Position numbers and translations under genes: made by a program. Positions 43,390 through 55,600 of a stretch of DNA of 64,000 nucleotides are shown here, in pieces. The DNA comes from Planctomycetaceae bacterium. GTDB taxonomy: Bacteria > Planctomycetota > Planctomycetia > Pirellulales > Pirellulaceae. Positions within the stretch are counted from its first letter, which is position 1; each line of letters starts with the position of its first letter. Location: assembly GCA_020638975.1 (NCBI GenBank), contig JACKHN010000032.1:9746-73745 (forward strand), written 5' to 3'. The notes below the pieces were generated by a model. It searched no databases. It was not told the origin of the DNA and saw nothing but the letters and a program-made list of their open reading frames with translations.

Positions 43390-46300
43390 TCAATTGCGCA
43401 TCAAAGTTTCATCGAGGTTGAGCAACGCGTTGGCAACGACAATCCAAGCCGCTAACTCGTTCTTGTCCGCGTTCGCGGCGGGCGTTACGTTCGCCGATTC
43501 TAACAGCGACTCAACCGCTGCCGGATCTTTTTGGAAGTCCGCCAGCGCGGTTTCGTAGAAAGCGACCACCCGATCGATCTCCTCGGTCGCAGGAGGTCGG
43601 ACAAGCACGATGCGAAACGCTCGAGTTGCTCGATCGGTTGCTTCCAAAATGTTCGGATCACTCAGCACTCGCATCGCCAGCCCTCCCGCGGCTTCGACAT
43701 AGACCGGGTCGTTCAACGTGACCAACGCTTGGAGCGGCGTGTTCGTTCGTATGCGACGAATCAGGCAAACCTCGCGGCTGCCCGCGTCGAACATCAACAT
43801 GGATGGATACGGACTGGTGCGGCGAAGGAAGGTGTAAAGTCCGCGTCGATAGCGGTCTTCGCCTGCGCTCGTCGCCCAATGCAACTGGCTGTACGTGGTT
43901 TGCCAGATGCCGGATGGTTGAGGCGGCATCACCGACGGGCCGAACATCTTGGGTGAAAGCAATCCGGAAATGGCTAGGGCTTGATCACGAACCGTTTCGG
44001 CTGGCAATCGGAATCGCGGTGCACGGCTGAGCCACTGGTTGCGAGGATCAACTGCCTGCTTCCTCGGATCGATCGAGGAAGACTGACGATAGGTTGCCGA
44101 CATGACGATCGTTTTACACAACTGCTTCATCGACCAGCCGAGCGAATCACGAAACTCGACCGCAAGCCAGTCCAGCAACTCTGGGTGACTGGGCGGAATG
44201 CCTTGCGATCCAAAGTCTTCTTCGGTCTCGACGATGCCGAGGCCAAAGATGCGAGCCCACACGCGATTGACGGCGACACGAGCGGTCAGTGGGTTGTCGG
44301 GATGCATTAGCCATTGCGCTACACCTAGCCGATTGCGTGGGAATTCTTCCGGCAACGAACCAAATGCATCTGGAACACCAGCCTCGACTCGGTCACCGGG
44401 CTCTAAAAAATTTCCTCGTACGTGAACGAATGTCGGTCGCCGCCGATTCTCCGCCAATTCCCGCATGATGGGTGTGTTGGCAATTTGTTGATCCAACGTT
44501 GACAGTTGCCGTTCAAGTTCCTTGATCTGACTCGCAAGCTTTGCCGTGCGCGGGTAGACCGATCGGAACGCTTCGTCGAGTTCTTGTTGTTGCTTCGTCG
44601 TTCGCTTATCGGCGGGAATCTCAGCCAACTCGGCGGTCGTTGTCAGCACGGGCGCGAGTTGTGAGACATCTGCGGAACTCACGGACAATCGAAATCGCCC
44701 CAGGACAAGACCATTGCCATACTGTTGCGAGATGGATATATGTAGTTCCGCTCCCGCCGCATTGTCGATTGGCTCTGATAGATCGAACACGGCGACATGC
44801 GGTTGCCCTTGCTGTGGCGAGATGGCCCAGCCCGTCTTGATTTCGTCGTCGATTGCCCCCGCGACGTCCCAACCGTTCTGCGAGAAGTCGGCGCGAGCCT
44901 TTTGCAGCGCGAGTTTAGCTGGCTTGCCGTCGCGGACAATCGAAACCACGAAGTCATTGACCACAAAGTTGGGATCATCGCCGTTGCGTCCTGGGCCTTT
45001 TCTAACCAGCGATTCGTCCGTTAGAGCTTCAAGCCGAATGGCGGTGAGTTTCGTCGACGGGTTGTTGGCCGAGATCGCATAAGTATCTGTCTTGGGCAGT
45101 TCACCAGATGCCAGGATCGACCGATCTTTTTGAATAGTTAGTGTCGCTCCTCCCTCTGAGACTGCGTTGGATGTCTGCAAGTGTTCCCAGAGCGTCGTCC
45201 CGGCAGCACTCTTTTCCCAGTCGTTCCTTGCCGCCAAGTACTCTTCATTCGTTTGCTCGTACTCTTTGCGAACGGCAGCCAATTGCTGAACCAATGCGGC
45301 GCGGGCTGTTTCCTGTTCGTCCGTAGGCGTGTTCGTCCGGGGCGCATCGTCGGGGCGATCGGCGTCTTCGGTCTGATTGAAGAAGGCGAAGAACTCGTAA
45401 TATTCGTTCATCGTGATGGGATCGTACTTGTGCGAATGACATTTTGCGCACCCCATCGTCAACCCCATCCAGACTTGCATGGTCGTGTCGACACGGTCTT
45501 TGACTGCCAATACGCGAAACTCTTCGTTGTCGGTGCCGCCCTCGTCGTTGGTCATCGTGTTGCGATGAAAGGCGGTCGCTAACTGTTGGCTTGACGTTGC
45601 GTCAGGCAGTAGATCGCCCGCTAGTTGCTCGATCGTAAATCGATCGTAAGGCATGTCGGCGTTCAAGGCTTCGATCACCCAGTCGCGATACCGCCAGATG
45701 TCGCGTGGCTGGTCTTTTTCGTAGCCCTTCGTATCGGCATAACGAGCCAAGTCGAGCCACATCCGGGCCCAATGCTCACCATAGCTATTTGATTCCAGCA
45801 AGCGATCGACCAATCGCTCATAAGCCTCCGGCGACTCGTCGCGCACAAACGCATCCGCCTCATCCGGCGTTGGCGGCAGTCCGGTGAGATCGAGTGACAG
45901 GCGACGGATCAACGCATAGCGATCAGCTTCCTTCGACAATGTGAGTTGATGTTTATCAAGCCTAGCGAGGATGAATGCGTCGATCGGATTCTTAACTGCA
46001 GCGGCGTCTTGAACGCGCGGCACTTCCGGTCGAGTCGGTTTGACGAACGACCAGTGCTGTGAATACTCCGCGCCTTGATCGATCCATTTCCCGATCGTTG
46101 CGATCTGTTCCTTTGTCAACTCATGCCCCGAGTCGGGTGGCGGCATACGCAGATCAGCATCGACAGTCGTGATGCGGCGAAAGAGTTCGCTCTCTTTCGA
46201 CCTGCTAGGCACAATCGCCGCTTTGCCATCACGTTCGGCGATCGCATCTTCGCGACGATCCAATCGCAACTCCGCTTCGCGAGTCTCTTCGTCAGGCCCG

Positions 46301-46437
46301 TGACAAGCGAAACAGTTAGCCGAGAGAATCGAGCGGACATCACGAGCAAAATCAACAGACTGTTGGTCATTCGCCCAGCCTAGATTTGCAATTGAACAAA
46401 CGAACAAGGTTGCGGACAACAGAACTGGGGCTTGCAT
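43390..46437 (-). CDS. PSCyt1-DUF1549-insert-DUF1553 (PSD1) secreted protein, copy 2
   Basis: A 1,015-residue protein with a signal peptide (APVLLSATLFVCSIANLGWA). PSCyt1 carries heme site CFACH at 42-46; DUF1549 spans about 145-355 and contains a second CxxCH in AKCHSHKYDP. A region of about 220 residues follows (420-650: ILASGELPKTDTYAISANN, TAIRLEALTDESL, GWAISPQQGQPHVAVFDLSE) that resembles a concanavalin/F5-8-type carbohydrate-binding sandwich, absent from copy 1, and then DUF1553 (about 720-985: NRVWARIFGLGIVETEEDFG). The extra domain suggests binding to a glycan. It is the upstream gene of an operon with the second DUF1501 gene. Confidence 0.9.
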   Translation of the reverse strand: MQAPVLLSATLFVCSIANLGWANDQQSVDFARDVRSILSANCFACHGPDEETREAELRLDRREDAIAERDGKAAIVPSRSKESELFRRITTVDADLRMPPPDSGHELTKEQIATIGKWIDQGAEYSQHWSFVKPTRPEVPRVQDAAAVKNPIDAFILARLDKHQLTLSKEADRYALIRRLSLDLTGLPPTPDEADAFVRDESPEAYERLVDRLLESNSYGEHWARMWLDLARYADTKGYEKDQPRDIWRYRDWVIEALNADMPYDRFTIEQLAGDLLPDATSSQQLATAFHRNTMTNDEGGTDNEEFRVLAVKDRVDTTMQVWMGLTMGCAKCHSHKYDPITMNEYYEFFAFFNQTEDADRPDDAPRTNTPTDEQETARAALVQQLAAVRKEYEQTNEEYLAARNDWEKSAAGTTLWEHLQTSNAVSEGGATLTIQKDRSILASGELPKTDTYAISANNPSTKLTAIRLEALTDESLVRKGPGRNGDDPNFVVNDFVVSIVRDGKPAKLALQKARADFSQNGWDVAGAIDDEIKTGWAISPQQGQPHVAVFDLSEPIDNAAGAELHISISQQYGNGLVLGRFRLSVSSADVSQLAPVLTTTAELAEIPADKRTTKQQQELDEAFRSVYPRTAKLASQIKELERQLSTLDQQIANTPIMRELAENRRRPTFVHVRGNFLEPGDRVEAGVPDAFGSLPEEFPRNRLGVAQWLMHPDNPLTARVAVNRVWARIFGLGIVETEEDFGSQGIPPSHPELLDWLAVEFRDSLGWSMKQLCKTIVMSATYRQSSSIDPRKQAVDPRNQWLSRAPRFRLPAETVRDQALAISGLLSPKMFGPSVMPPQPSGIWQTTYSQLHWATSAGEDRYRRGLYTFLRRTSPYPSMLMFDAGSREVCLIRRIRTNTPLQALVTLNDPVYVEAAGGLAMRVLSDPNILEATDRATRAFRIVLVRPPATEEIDRVVAFYETALADFQKDPAAVESLLESANVTPAANADKNELAAWIVVANALLNLDETLMRN

Positions 46438-46620
46438 TGCGAACTTTTCAGACAGTGAGTGAGTTGGTTCGAGTCACAATCGTTCGTCTCAGTATAGCTC
46501 AGATGCTTGTCTACTACTCCTGCACCACGCCTCCCAATTTGCACGATCGTGTGCAATCACCCAGTACCTCGTGCGGCAACCAAGCTGGAGAACGGTTGTA
46601 GGAGTCTTCAGACTCGCTAG
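46438..46620. promoter_or_regulatory. Intergenic region upstream of PSD1 copy 2
   Basis: The 183-bp gap between the stop of the giant gene and the start of the PSD1 gene, both minus strand, must hold the PSD1 promoter. I see no strong hairpin terminator for the giant gene and cannot fix promoter boxes. Confidence 0.35.
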
Positions 46621-49600
46621 TTACTCGATCATCGAACCCAATTCGGCGAAGAATGCGTCCACTGCGTCGATCAATTCATCGAGGTCTTGTCGACTCGGTG
46701 CAACTTGCAAGGAGTTTCGCCACGAAGCTAAGACGGGCGGCTGATTCCTGGTCGCCATAGATGCAGGCGGTTGGGTAGCGAATCCAATGGGTATGTCGAA
46801 CGCGACCCTTGTCTTTGTCTCTTGCGAGGTCATCGTGACCATCAAACTTGGAAAGCTGGAAGGTAGCAACGGAGAAGCGGCGTACTCGTGTTCTGCGATA
46901 CCGATGCTGGCATTTAGCACATTTATGATCACGAGCACGTCGATGGGGGCGATGGCTCCGTCATGATTGATATCCACGTAGTAGAAATTTGTCAGATTCA
47001 CTACGGAACTCGGTTGTGACAACGCCTGAGGCCCTGTCGCATTCAATTGATTAATGATAATCAAGGCGTCCAAGGGGGAAGTACGGCCATCTCGATCCGT
47101 ATCGGACGCGACCAGGGGATTGTGAAAGGGAGCCGAATTAACGACTCGGACGGAAGTATCACCAAGAGTCAAGACGTGAAGAAACTGGCCAGCGACGAGT
47201 TCTGGCAAGCCTGCTGCCCACTTTCCGACATAGGTCACGGTATCGTCACTGTTGTGTTGCACGCGAAGTGTCTTTGTTATCTCTGATATCGCGCGGACAT
47301 CGGCAGAACCCAACGTTAACGAATTGGCACCGATGCCGGTGATGTCGATCAGGTCAAGCCCGTGGATATTCGCCTCGACGATTTGAGCCAAGCTGAGCGT
47401 TTGATTACCGCCCGTCAGACGTAAGACGTCGGTACCAGACCCGAAGTTACCGGTGAGCTTGCCGCTGACAATCAGGCTAACGTCGGCAATATCCAGCGTA
47501 TCGTCACCGTCGGTACCTGCCACATCGATTGTTCTGAGCGAGGCTTGCGAGGCTCGGAATAATTCAGTTCCACCGCGGCGCAGGATCACTTGATTGCCTT
47601 CTGTGACCAATTCGATTGGTTCTGCGCCGATTGAGGCGATGACAACATCCACTCCGCTCACGACATCGCCGTTGACAAGCTCAACCAAATAGTCTTCTAC
47701 TTCGCCATCATCGGCCACACCCGTGGGTGCAAGGCCACCCGTCGAACTGAGGCGGAAACGAGCAAACGTCCTGCCTGCGGTTGCTCCCGCAGGCACACTG
47801 AACGTTAGCGTGTTGTCGCCCTTTGCAACTTGAATGCTCGACAATATCTGCTCACCAGCATCAAGCCAATCACCGTCACGATTAAAGTCGATCCACGCAT
47901 CGAGCTTACCTGCCCCCGACGCAGTCACCACGACGCTGGAAGTTGACGCGACGCCGCCTTGTGCGACAAGAGTTGTAACGAAGCGCACGCCGTCCTCGTC
48001 GTCCACGCCAATTCCGTCATCACCTTCTACTCCGTCCTGGCCAGCTAGATCGCTAACTTGGCCATCGGTTTCTGTATCGATTAAGCTTCCCAAGAATAGG
48101 AGACTCTCCGAGTGTCGTGCGCCGTCGTTGGTGATCGTGACGGGATAATCGCTCTTGAAGCCCGATTGCAAAGCGGATGGAGCATCTCCATAGTCAAAGA
48201 GGCGAACGACACCAATAGTGACGCTGGCGACGGCGTTGTTGTAATTCAGTGTGTCGGCTGGCGTGAACGTGACGCTGAGCTGCTGATCGGCTCCCGCATT
48301 CAGTTGCGTGCCGACGGCAGGAGTGTAGGCGAACGTTCCTGCCACATTGGCCGTCGCATCGAGTTGCGTGTTACTGAGCGGCGTGCCAAAGGTGATGTCA
48401 CTGGGCGCGTTCCACGTGATGACCGGATCGGCCTTCAACACGTCGATCAGGACACTGGCAACGGCGTTGTTGTAATTCAGCGTATCGGTTGGTGTGAACG
48501 TGACGCTCAGTTGCTGATTCGCACTCGCGTTCAACTGTGTCCCCGCAGCGGGACTGTAAACGAACGTACCCGCTATACTCGCGGACGCATTAAGCTGCGA
48601 AGCGCCTAGCAAGGCGCCAAACGTAATGTCAGCAGGCTTCGCCCACGTGATGATCGGATCGGCCTTCAACACGTCGATCAGGACACTGGCAACGGCGTTG
48701 TTGTAATTCAGCGTGTCCGTTGGTGTGAACGTGACGCTCAGTTGCTGATCGGCTCCCGCATTCAGTTCTGTGCCGACGGCGCGACTGTAGGCGAATGTTC
48801 CTGCCACATTTGCCGTTGCATTGAGTTGTGTGTTGCTGAGCGGCGTGCCAAAGGTAATGTCACTGGGCGCGTTCCAGGTAATGATTGGATCGACCTTCAA
48901 CACGTCAATCAGGACGCTGGCGACGGCGTTGTTGTAGTTCAGCGTGTCGGTTGGTGTGAACGTGACGCTCAGTTGCTGATCGGCTCCCGCATTCAGTTGT
49001 GTGCCGACGGCGCGACTGTAGGCGAACGTTCCTGCCACATTTGCCGTTGCATTGAGTTGTGTGTTGCTGAGCGGCGTGCCAAAGGTAACGTCACTGGGCG
49101 CGTTCCAGGTAATGATTGGATCGGCCTTCAACACGTCGATCAGGACGCTGGCGATGGCGTTGTTGTAGTTCAGCGTGTCCGTTGGTGTGAACGTGACGCT
49201 CAGTTGCTGATTCGCACTCGCGCTCAACTGTGTCCCCGCAGCGGGACTGTAAACGAACGTACCCGCTACACTCGCCGACGCATTAAGCTGCGAAGCGCCT
49301 AGCAAGGCGCCAAACGTAATGTCAGCAGGCTTCGTCCACGTGATGATCGGATCGGCTTTGGGAGCTGTATACAATTCAGTTCCGTAGATCTCCGTCGTGG
49401 CCGCGAAGTAAATATGATTGCCGGATCTTGTAATCAAGTAGGGCGAACTGCCGATTGCATCCTCAGTAGCATCCAAAAGCAATGTGGTACCGGCAGCCGT
49501 TCCGTCACTCTTCCATAACTCGAATCCGTGGATGCCGTCATCGGCCGCGAAGTAGACAAAGTCTCCGGCTGCGGTCAAGAACATCGGATACGATCCACCA

Positions 49601-52600
49601 CCTCCCTGGCTGATATCTGCTACCAAAATCGTACCTGATTCGGTGCCGTCACTACGCCAGAGCTCATAAGCCGCGACACCATCTGTTGCGCTGAAATAGA
49701 GAAGCTCATTAACACGGACGAACTCACCGTAGAACGAGAGAGAAGGAGCTGTACCGGCGTGTAAGTCCAATACCAATTGGGTACCCAGCATCGTCCCATC
49801 GGATTTCCACAACTCTCTGCCATGAACGCCGTCATCGGCGGAGAAAAACAAGGTCTCATTCACGGTGATCAGAGAACTTGGGAAGGACGACTGTGGCCCG
49901 GTCTGCACATCTGCGACGATCGTTGTACCTGCTGGCGTTCCATCGCTCTTCCACAACTCCGTACCGTGAATCCCGTCGTCGGCGAGGAAGTAAAGCAATC
50001 CGTTTCCGCTAACCGGCTGTGCCTGAGGCACCCATCCGGAGTCGCTCCCTAGCACAATGTCGTGAACTAACACGGTCCCATCGGTCGTGCCGTCGCTCTT
50101 CCACAATTCGAAGCCATGTGTGCCATCATTCGCACGAAAGAAAACAGTACCATTGACACTCGTTAAGTAACGCGGATACGAGGAACCGGGCCCTGGGTTA
50201 ATATCCTTAATTATAAAAGTTCCGTCCGCCGTCCCATCAGATCGCCACAGTTCATAACCATTCGCACCGTCTCTCGCGGTAAAGAACAGCAGGCCACCCA
50301 CATTCGTCAAGTTATAGGGCGAGCCACTTCCTCCACCTGCGTGAATGTCTTTCACTAAAACAGTTCCCTCCGTGGTCCCATCACTTTTCCAGAGCTCTTG
50401 GCCATGGACACCGTCGTCCGCTTGAAAGAGCAGCGTGCCGGCGACGTTCGTGAGGTATCGGAGGCCGGATGAAGCCAAACCGGGGTGAATATCTTTGACC
50501 ATCACGGTTCCGGTCGGCGACCCATCACTCTTCCAGAGTTCGATGCCGTGCATTCCTTCGTTCGCCACGAAATAGAGAATTCCATTGACATCAACGAGTT
50601 CGACGGGATTCGACCCAGCACTTTGGGGATGCGCGTTGATATCAAGTAGAGGCGGAACTCCACGAATTGGATCGACAACGATCGCGTAGCTTTGCTGATA
50701 CGCCGCACCTTCGGGGTCAACCACTTGTACGCGGATCGAATACGACGTTCGCGTTTCGGAGTCGAAGACCGTGTTGGTCTTTAGAATATCGCCCTCAATG
50801 GCGAAGCTCGGGTTGTCATCGTCGCCTATCCCGTCGACTAACGAAAACTGAAACGGCGAGAACCCTGGGATGGGAAAGAAGTCGAAAGTCTCGGGGTCTT
50901 CTGCAGTGAATCGACCCACGGGCGTTCCCACAGGCTGTTGCTCGAATACCCGCGAGTCATCCAGTATCAACGCGGTGGGAGGCTCGTTCACGTTGTTGAC
51001 AAAGATCTGGATAGACTTCTCAATGTGTTGCCCGAGCGAATCAGTTGAGCGAACTCGAATCGTGTATGTTGACCGTTGCTCAAAGTCGAACATCTCCTCC
51101 GTCACCAGCGCATCACCTGAAATCGCGAAACTGCTGTTGTCCGTGTCACCTTCGCCAGCGACAAGAAGGTAACGATGATGGTCGGTTGGCGAGTTGTCGT
51201 CGGTCAGGAATGTGCCGACAATAGTGCCGATCGCTTGATTCTCTGCGATGGAAGTGGCTGACAAGTGCAAGTCAGTGGGGGCGATAATCGGAACGTTACC
51301 GAACTCGATTCCCTCGGCGACTTCTGAAGCATCGAGTTGCACCGTCCACGCGCCCTGGGTGCTATCTGCGGCGAATAAGCCATCGACCGAATAGATCAAT
51401 CCGTCGGTGCCAGCCAAGTACAGCGTGTCATTTACTTCGTCATAGGCCAGACCAGTAATGCCTCCTCGATTCTGTGATGACAGTGGTCGGATGCCGAACG
51501 TGGCAGTCAGATCCAACGTGCGGATAATCGAACCGCTCGCATCGAATTCAGTGACGACGGTGTATCCATTATTAGACGCCGTTTTAGCTGAGATGAATCC
51601 GCCCGTTGGGGCCAAGAACTCGACATCACCGAACTCGATCTCGGTTGCTACCACGGAAGAAGTGAGCGCCCCGGTAAAGGGATCGAATCGCTGAACGGCA
51701 TCACTCCCGAACAAACTGTGCGTCAGGATCTCATTGGAGTTTGGATCGTAGGAAATACTAAAATTCTCGGTGAGGCTGGCAGTGACAGAAGCAATCACCG
51801 AACCGTCGAGAGGGCTCAACGCAAAGAAAGTCTCGCGAGTCGATGCCAGCAGAGAACCGGCTGGAACATTCGTGCCGCCCAGCGATATGGCTTCCGGCAA
51901 GACACTGAGATCTTCGTAGGAATCGTTCACTGAATACAAGCGAAGCAGTTCGCCTTCTCGTGTGAAGACTCTGATCTCGTCGCTCGACAAAGCAAACAGT
52001 TCCTGGCTCACGCTGCTGTACGCCAGTCCGTTCAAGCTCCGGGACCACGGAGTAAACTGGAAATCGGCTCCAAAACCTGGGTCGATCGGGGCACGCAAGC
52101 CAGTCTCTGGAAGTGTTTGAACGTAACCATCCGGTGTGATCTGGCGGATCACCTGCGTTCCGCTCGGGATATCGGCGAGTCGATAGTGCCCCGTTTCGTC
52201 GGCATCTTCCGTTGCAGGATCATCGTCTTGCGAAATGGCGAACGGTTCATTGCCGTCCAGTTGTTTGTTGTTGTTCAAGTCAGCATAAACCGTCACGCCA
52301 GCCAGTTTCGGCTCCACATCGTCGCGAACGCCGTCAGCATCCAAATCGCTCCAGACAATGCCGCGAATCGATGCCGACAGCGACAGGGAGAACAACTCCT
52401 GACCGAAAAGCTCGGTCGTCGCAGTGAATATCACGACACCGTTCAACTCGGTGAAATTACCGGGTGATGATCCACCTGGAATGGCGATGTCATCGACCAG
52501 CAGCGTGCCGCCGTCGGTGCCATCGCTCCTCCAAAGTTCGGGGCCATGAATGCCATCATCGGCCCTGAAATATAGAATGCCCCCGACGCTTGCCAGACCA

Positions 52601-55600
52601 ATCAGGTCCGACGACTGAATGCCAGCTCGGATGTCTTTCACCAGCAGCGTTCCATCCTCCGTCCCATCGCTACGCCAGAGTTCGGTGCCAGCGATCCCGT
52701 CGTCAGCAACAAAGAAGAGCGTACCATTCGCTCCAGTCAGGTCGCGGGGAGACGAGCCATACTGGCCGACAAGGATGTCCTTCACGAGAACCGTTCCGGT
52801 TTCCGTGCCATCACTCTTCCAGAGCTCGCGCCCATTGATGCCGTCGTCGGTGGTAAAATAGAGTACTCCGTCTACATTCGTTAACGACTGCGGATCGGAA
52901 CTGCCGGCGCCAGCCTGTATATCCGTGACCATTACGGTTCCGGATTCCGTTCCGTCGCTCTTCCATAGTTCATAACCGTGGATACCGTCATCGAGCGTAA
53001 AGAACAGCGTTCCATTCACATCCGTCAAGTGCTCTGGGGTGGACATGCCACTGAGAATGTCTTTCACCATGACTGTTCCGGTTTCCGTCCCGTCGCTCTT
53101 CCACAGGTCGTTGCCGTCGCTGCCGTCGTACGCAACGAAGTACAGAGTCCCATGCACATCCGTCAGATTGAATGGGAAAGCACTGCCGTCGCCGGCGGCA
53201 ATATCCTTGACCACAAATGTTCCGGATTCCGTTCCATCGCTCCTCCACAGTTCCAGTCCACTCAAGCTCTCGAATGCCGTGAAGTAGAGCGTGCCATTGA
53301 CCTCGGTCAGTCCTCGCGGGCCGGACCCGTCGCTGCCAACTCTGATATCCTTGACAAGCGTCGTGCCAGTTTCGGTTCCATCGCTCTTCCACAACTCCCA
53401 ACCATGTGCTTCGTGATAAGCCCGAAAGAAGAGCGTACCGTTCACGCTCGTCAGATACTGAGGATAGGACCCCGCACTTCCGCTTCGAATGTCCTTGACC
53501 AACATCGTGCCCGCAGCCGTGCCATCGCTCTTCCAAAGTTCGCTGCCATTGATTCCATCCGAAGCAACAAAGAACGAGAATGCGTTCAAGGAGACGAGTT
53601 CGTTGGGATGCGAACCGCTATTGCCATTGCTTAAATCCTTGAACAAGACAGTCCCTGCGTCAGTTCTATCACTCCTCCAAAGCTCCGTCCCGTGTATGCC
53701 GTCATTGGCCTGGAAGAAGAGCGATCCATTAACGGTCGCCAACGAACTCGGGTACGATCCACTACTTCCGTCGGCAATATCCTTTGCCAGAGTCGTTCCC
53801 GCCGCGGTGCCATCGCTCTTCCAAAGCTCTCGACCGTTAGCACCGTCATTCGCAGTGAAGAAGAGCATCCCGTTGAACTTTGTCAGTTGCGCGGGATTGG
53901 AACCATTGCTACCGCTGCGTATGTCTTTGACGAGCGACGTTCCGGCTGTCGTCCCATCCGTTTGCCAGACTTCCGCGCCCGTTACTCCGTCGTTGGCCGT
54001 GAAGAAGAGCACGCTGTTTATCGGCGTCAACTCCGAGGGATATGAGCTGGTGCTGCCCGCACGGATGTCCGCGATCATCGCCGTGCCGGATTCCGTGCCG
54101 TCGCTTTTCCACAGTTCCCGCCCGTTGATTCCATCGTTGGCGATAAAGTACACGTGGTCGTTCAAGGGGGTCAGTTGTTGAGGATAGGAGCCGCCGCCTC
54201 CTGCTCGAATATCCTTGACCCGAACAGTCCCAAAATCAGTTCCGTCGGTCATCCATAGCTCCTGTCCCGTCGTGCCATCGTTAGCAGTAAAATAGAGCTT
54301 GCCAACGGCAGACGTCAGATACGAGGGATATGAACCACTCGCTCCACTCCGGATGTCCTTCAACACGATTGTCCCGCTGGGAGTGCCGTCGCTCTTCCAA
54401 AGTTCAGATCCGTTCACACCGTCCCTGGCAGCAAAGTACAGACTGCCATTCATACTCGTGAGGCTGCTTGGATAGGAACCGCTGAAACCAGGCGAGATAT
54501 CCTTGAGAACAGCAGTTCCGACACCAGTTCCATCGCTCTTCCAGACTTCTTCGCCGTTGAGTCCATCGTTGGCGATGAAGTAAAGTGTGCCGTCCACGTT
54601 GGTCAGACCGTGGCCGGTCGAAAGGCCGCCGGAGTCCAAGAACTGTGTGTCGATCACGCGGATCGTTCCCGCCACCGTTCCATCACTCTTCCACAATTCC
54701 CAACGATCGTATGGGGCCTCAATCGTAAAGAATAGTGTCCCATCTACGTTTGTCAGTTCCTGCGGAGACGAACCTCGTGGTCCTCCAACAATGTCTTTCA
54801 CCAAAACTGTTCCAGCTTCCGTTCCATCGGTCTTCCACAGTTCCTCTCCGGTCGTGACCGCATACGCTGTAAAGAACGTGGTCCCGTTGATTTCCAGGAA
54901 GTTGTTGGGACTCGCTCCCCCAAGATTTCGCTGCACGTTGATGTCTTTGACAAGAGTGGGGTAATTCCCGTCGCGCGTATCGATCGTCACGGTATCGCCG
55001 CCCGCTAGCCCGCGATTCCCCGCGAGATCGGTGTACTCGGTTCCTATCAAGACCGTTCCTGTTGCGCGAACGCCGACGTTCGCGGTGAAGACGGCAGTAA
55101 AGCTGCCGGCGTTGATCACAGTAAAATCGGAAAGTGTACCCTCGATCGCCGTCACGTCATTCAAGTCGAATCCACTTACGTCTTCACTGAATTCAAACGT
55201 CACGAGTGAACTGCGATTGCCGTTGTTGAGCGCCCCGCCAACGATGTTCAGCGCTACGGTCGGATTAAGCGTATCAATTGCCACGGTATCCGAACCAGCA
55301 GTCCCACGAATGCCCGACAGATTCGTATAGTCGTCTCCCACAGCTACCGAACCCGTGGTCTCGATGCCATCATCCGCAGTGAAGACTGCCGTATAGTTTT
55401 GCGCATCGACAACCGTGAAGTTCGACAGAGTACCTCCGGTAACCGTCAAGTCGCTCGCGTCGAAACCGGTCACGTCCTCGCTGAACTGAAATGTTACTGT
55501 GGACTGCTTGAATGTCGAGTTCAACGACAACGTGACGATGTTCACGGTCAATTCAGTTCCCGCCCTGTCAATCCGCCACGAGCCCGCAGCGTCCTCGATC

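Noticed and set aside
48112..49302. Plus-strand open frames opposite the 231-bp repeats
   Set aside because: Their internal repetition only mirrors the tandem repeats of the minus-strand gene.
48206..49360. CRISPR-like array
   Set aside because: The repeats are 231 bp, translated in frame and lack short spacers; they are protein-coding tandem repeats.
52590..54181. Plus-strand frames of up to 230 codons opposite the ELWKSDGT block
   Set aside because: Shadows of the repetitive minus-strand gene, with no independent start signals or motifs.
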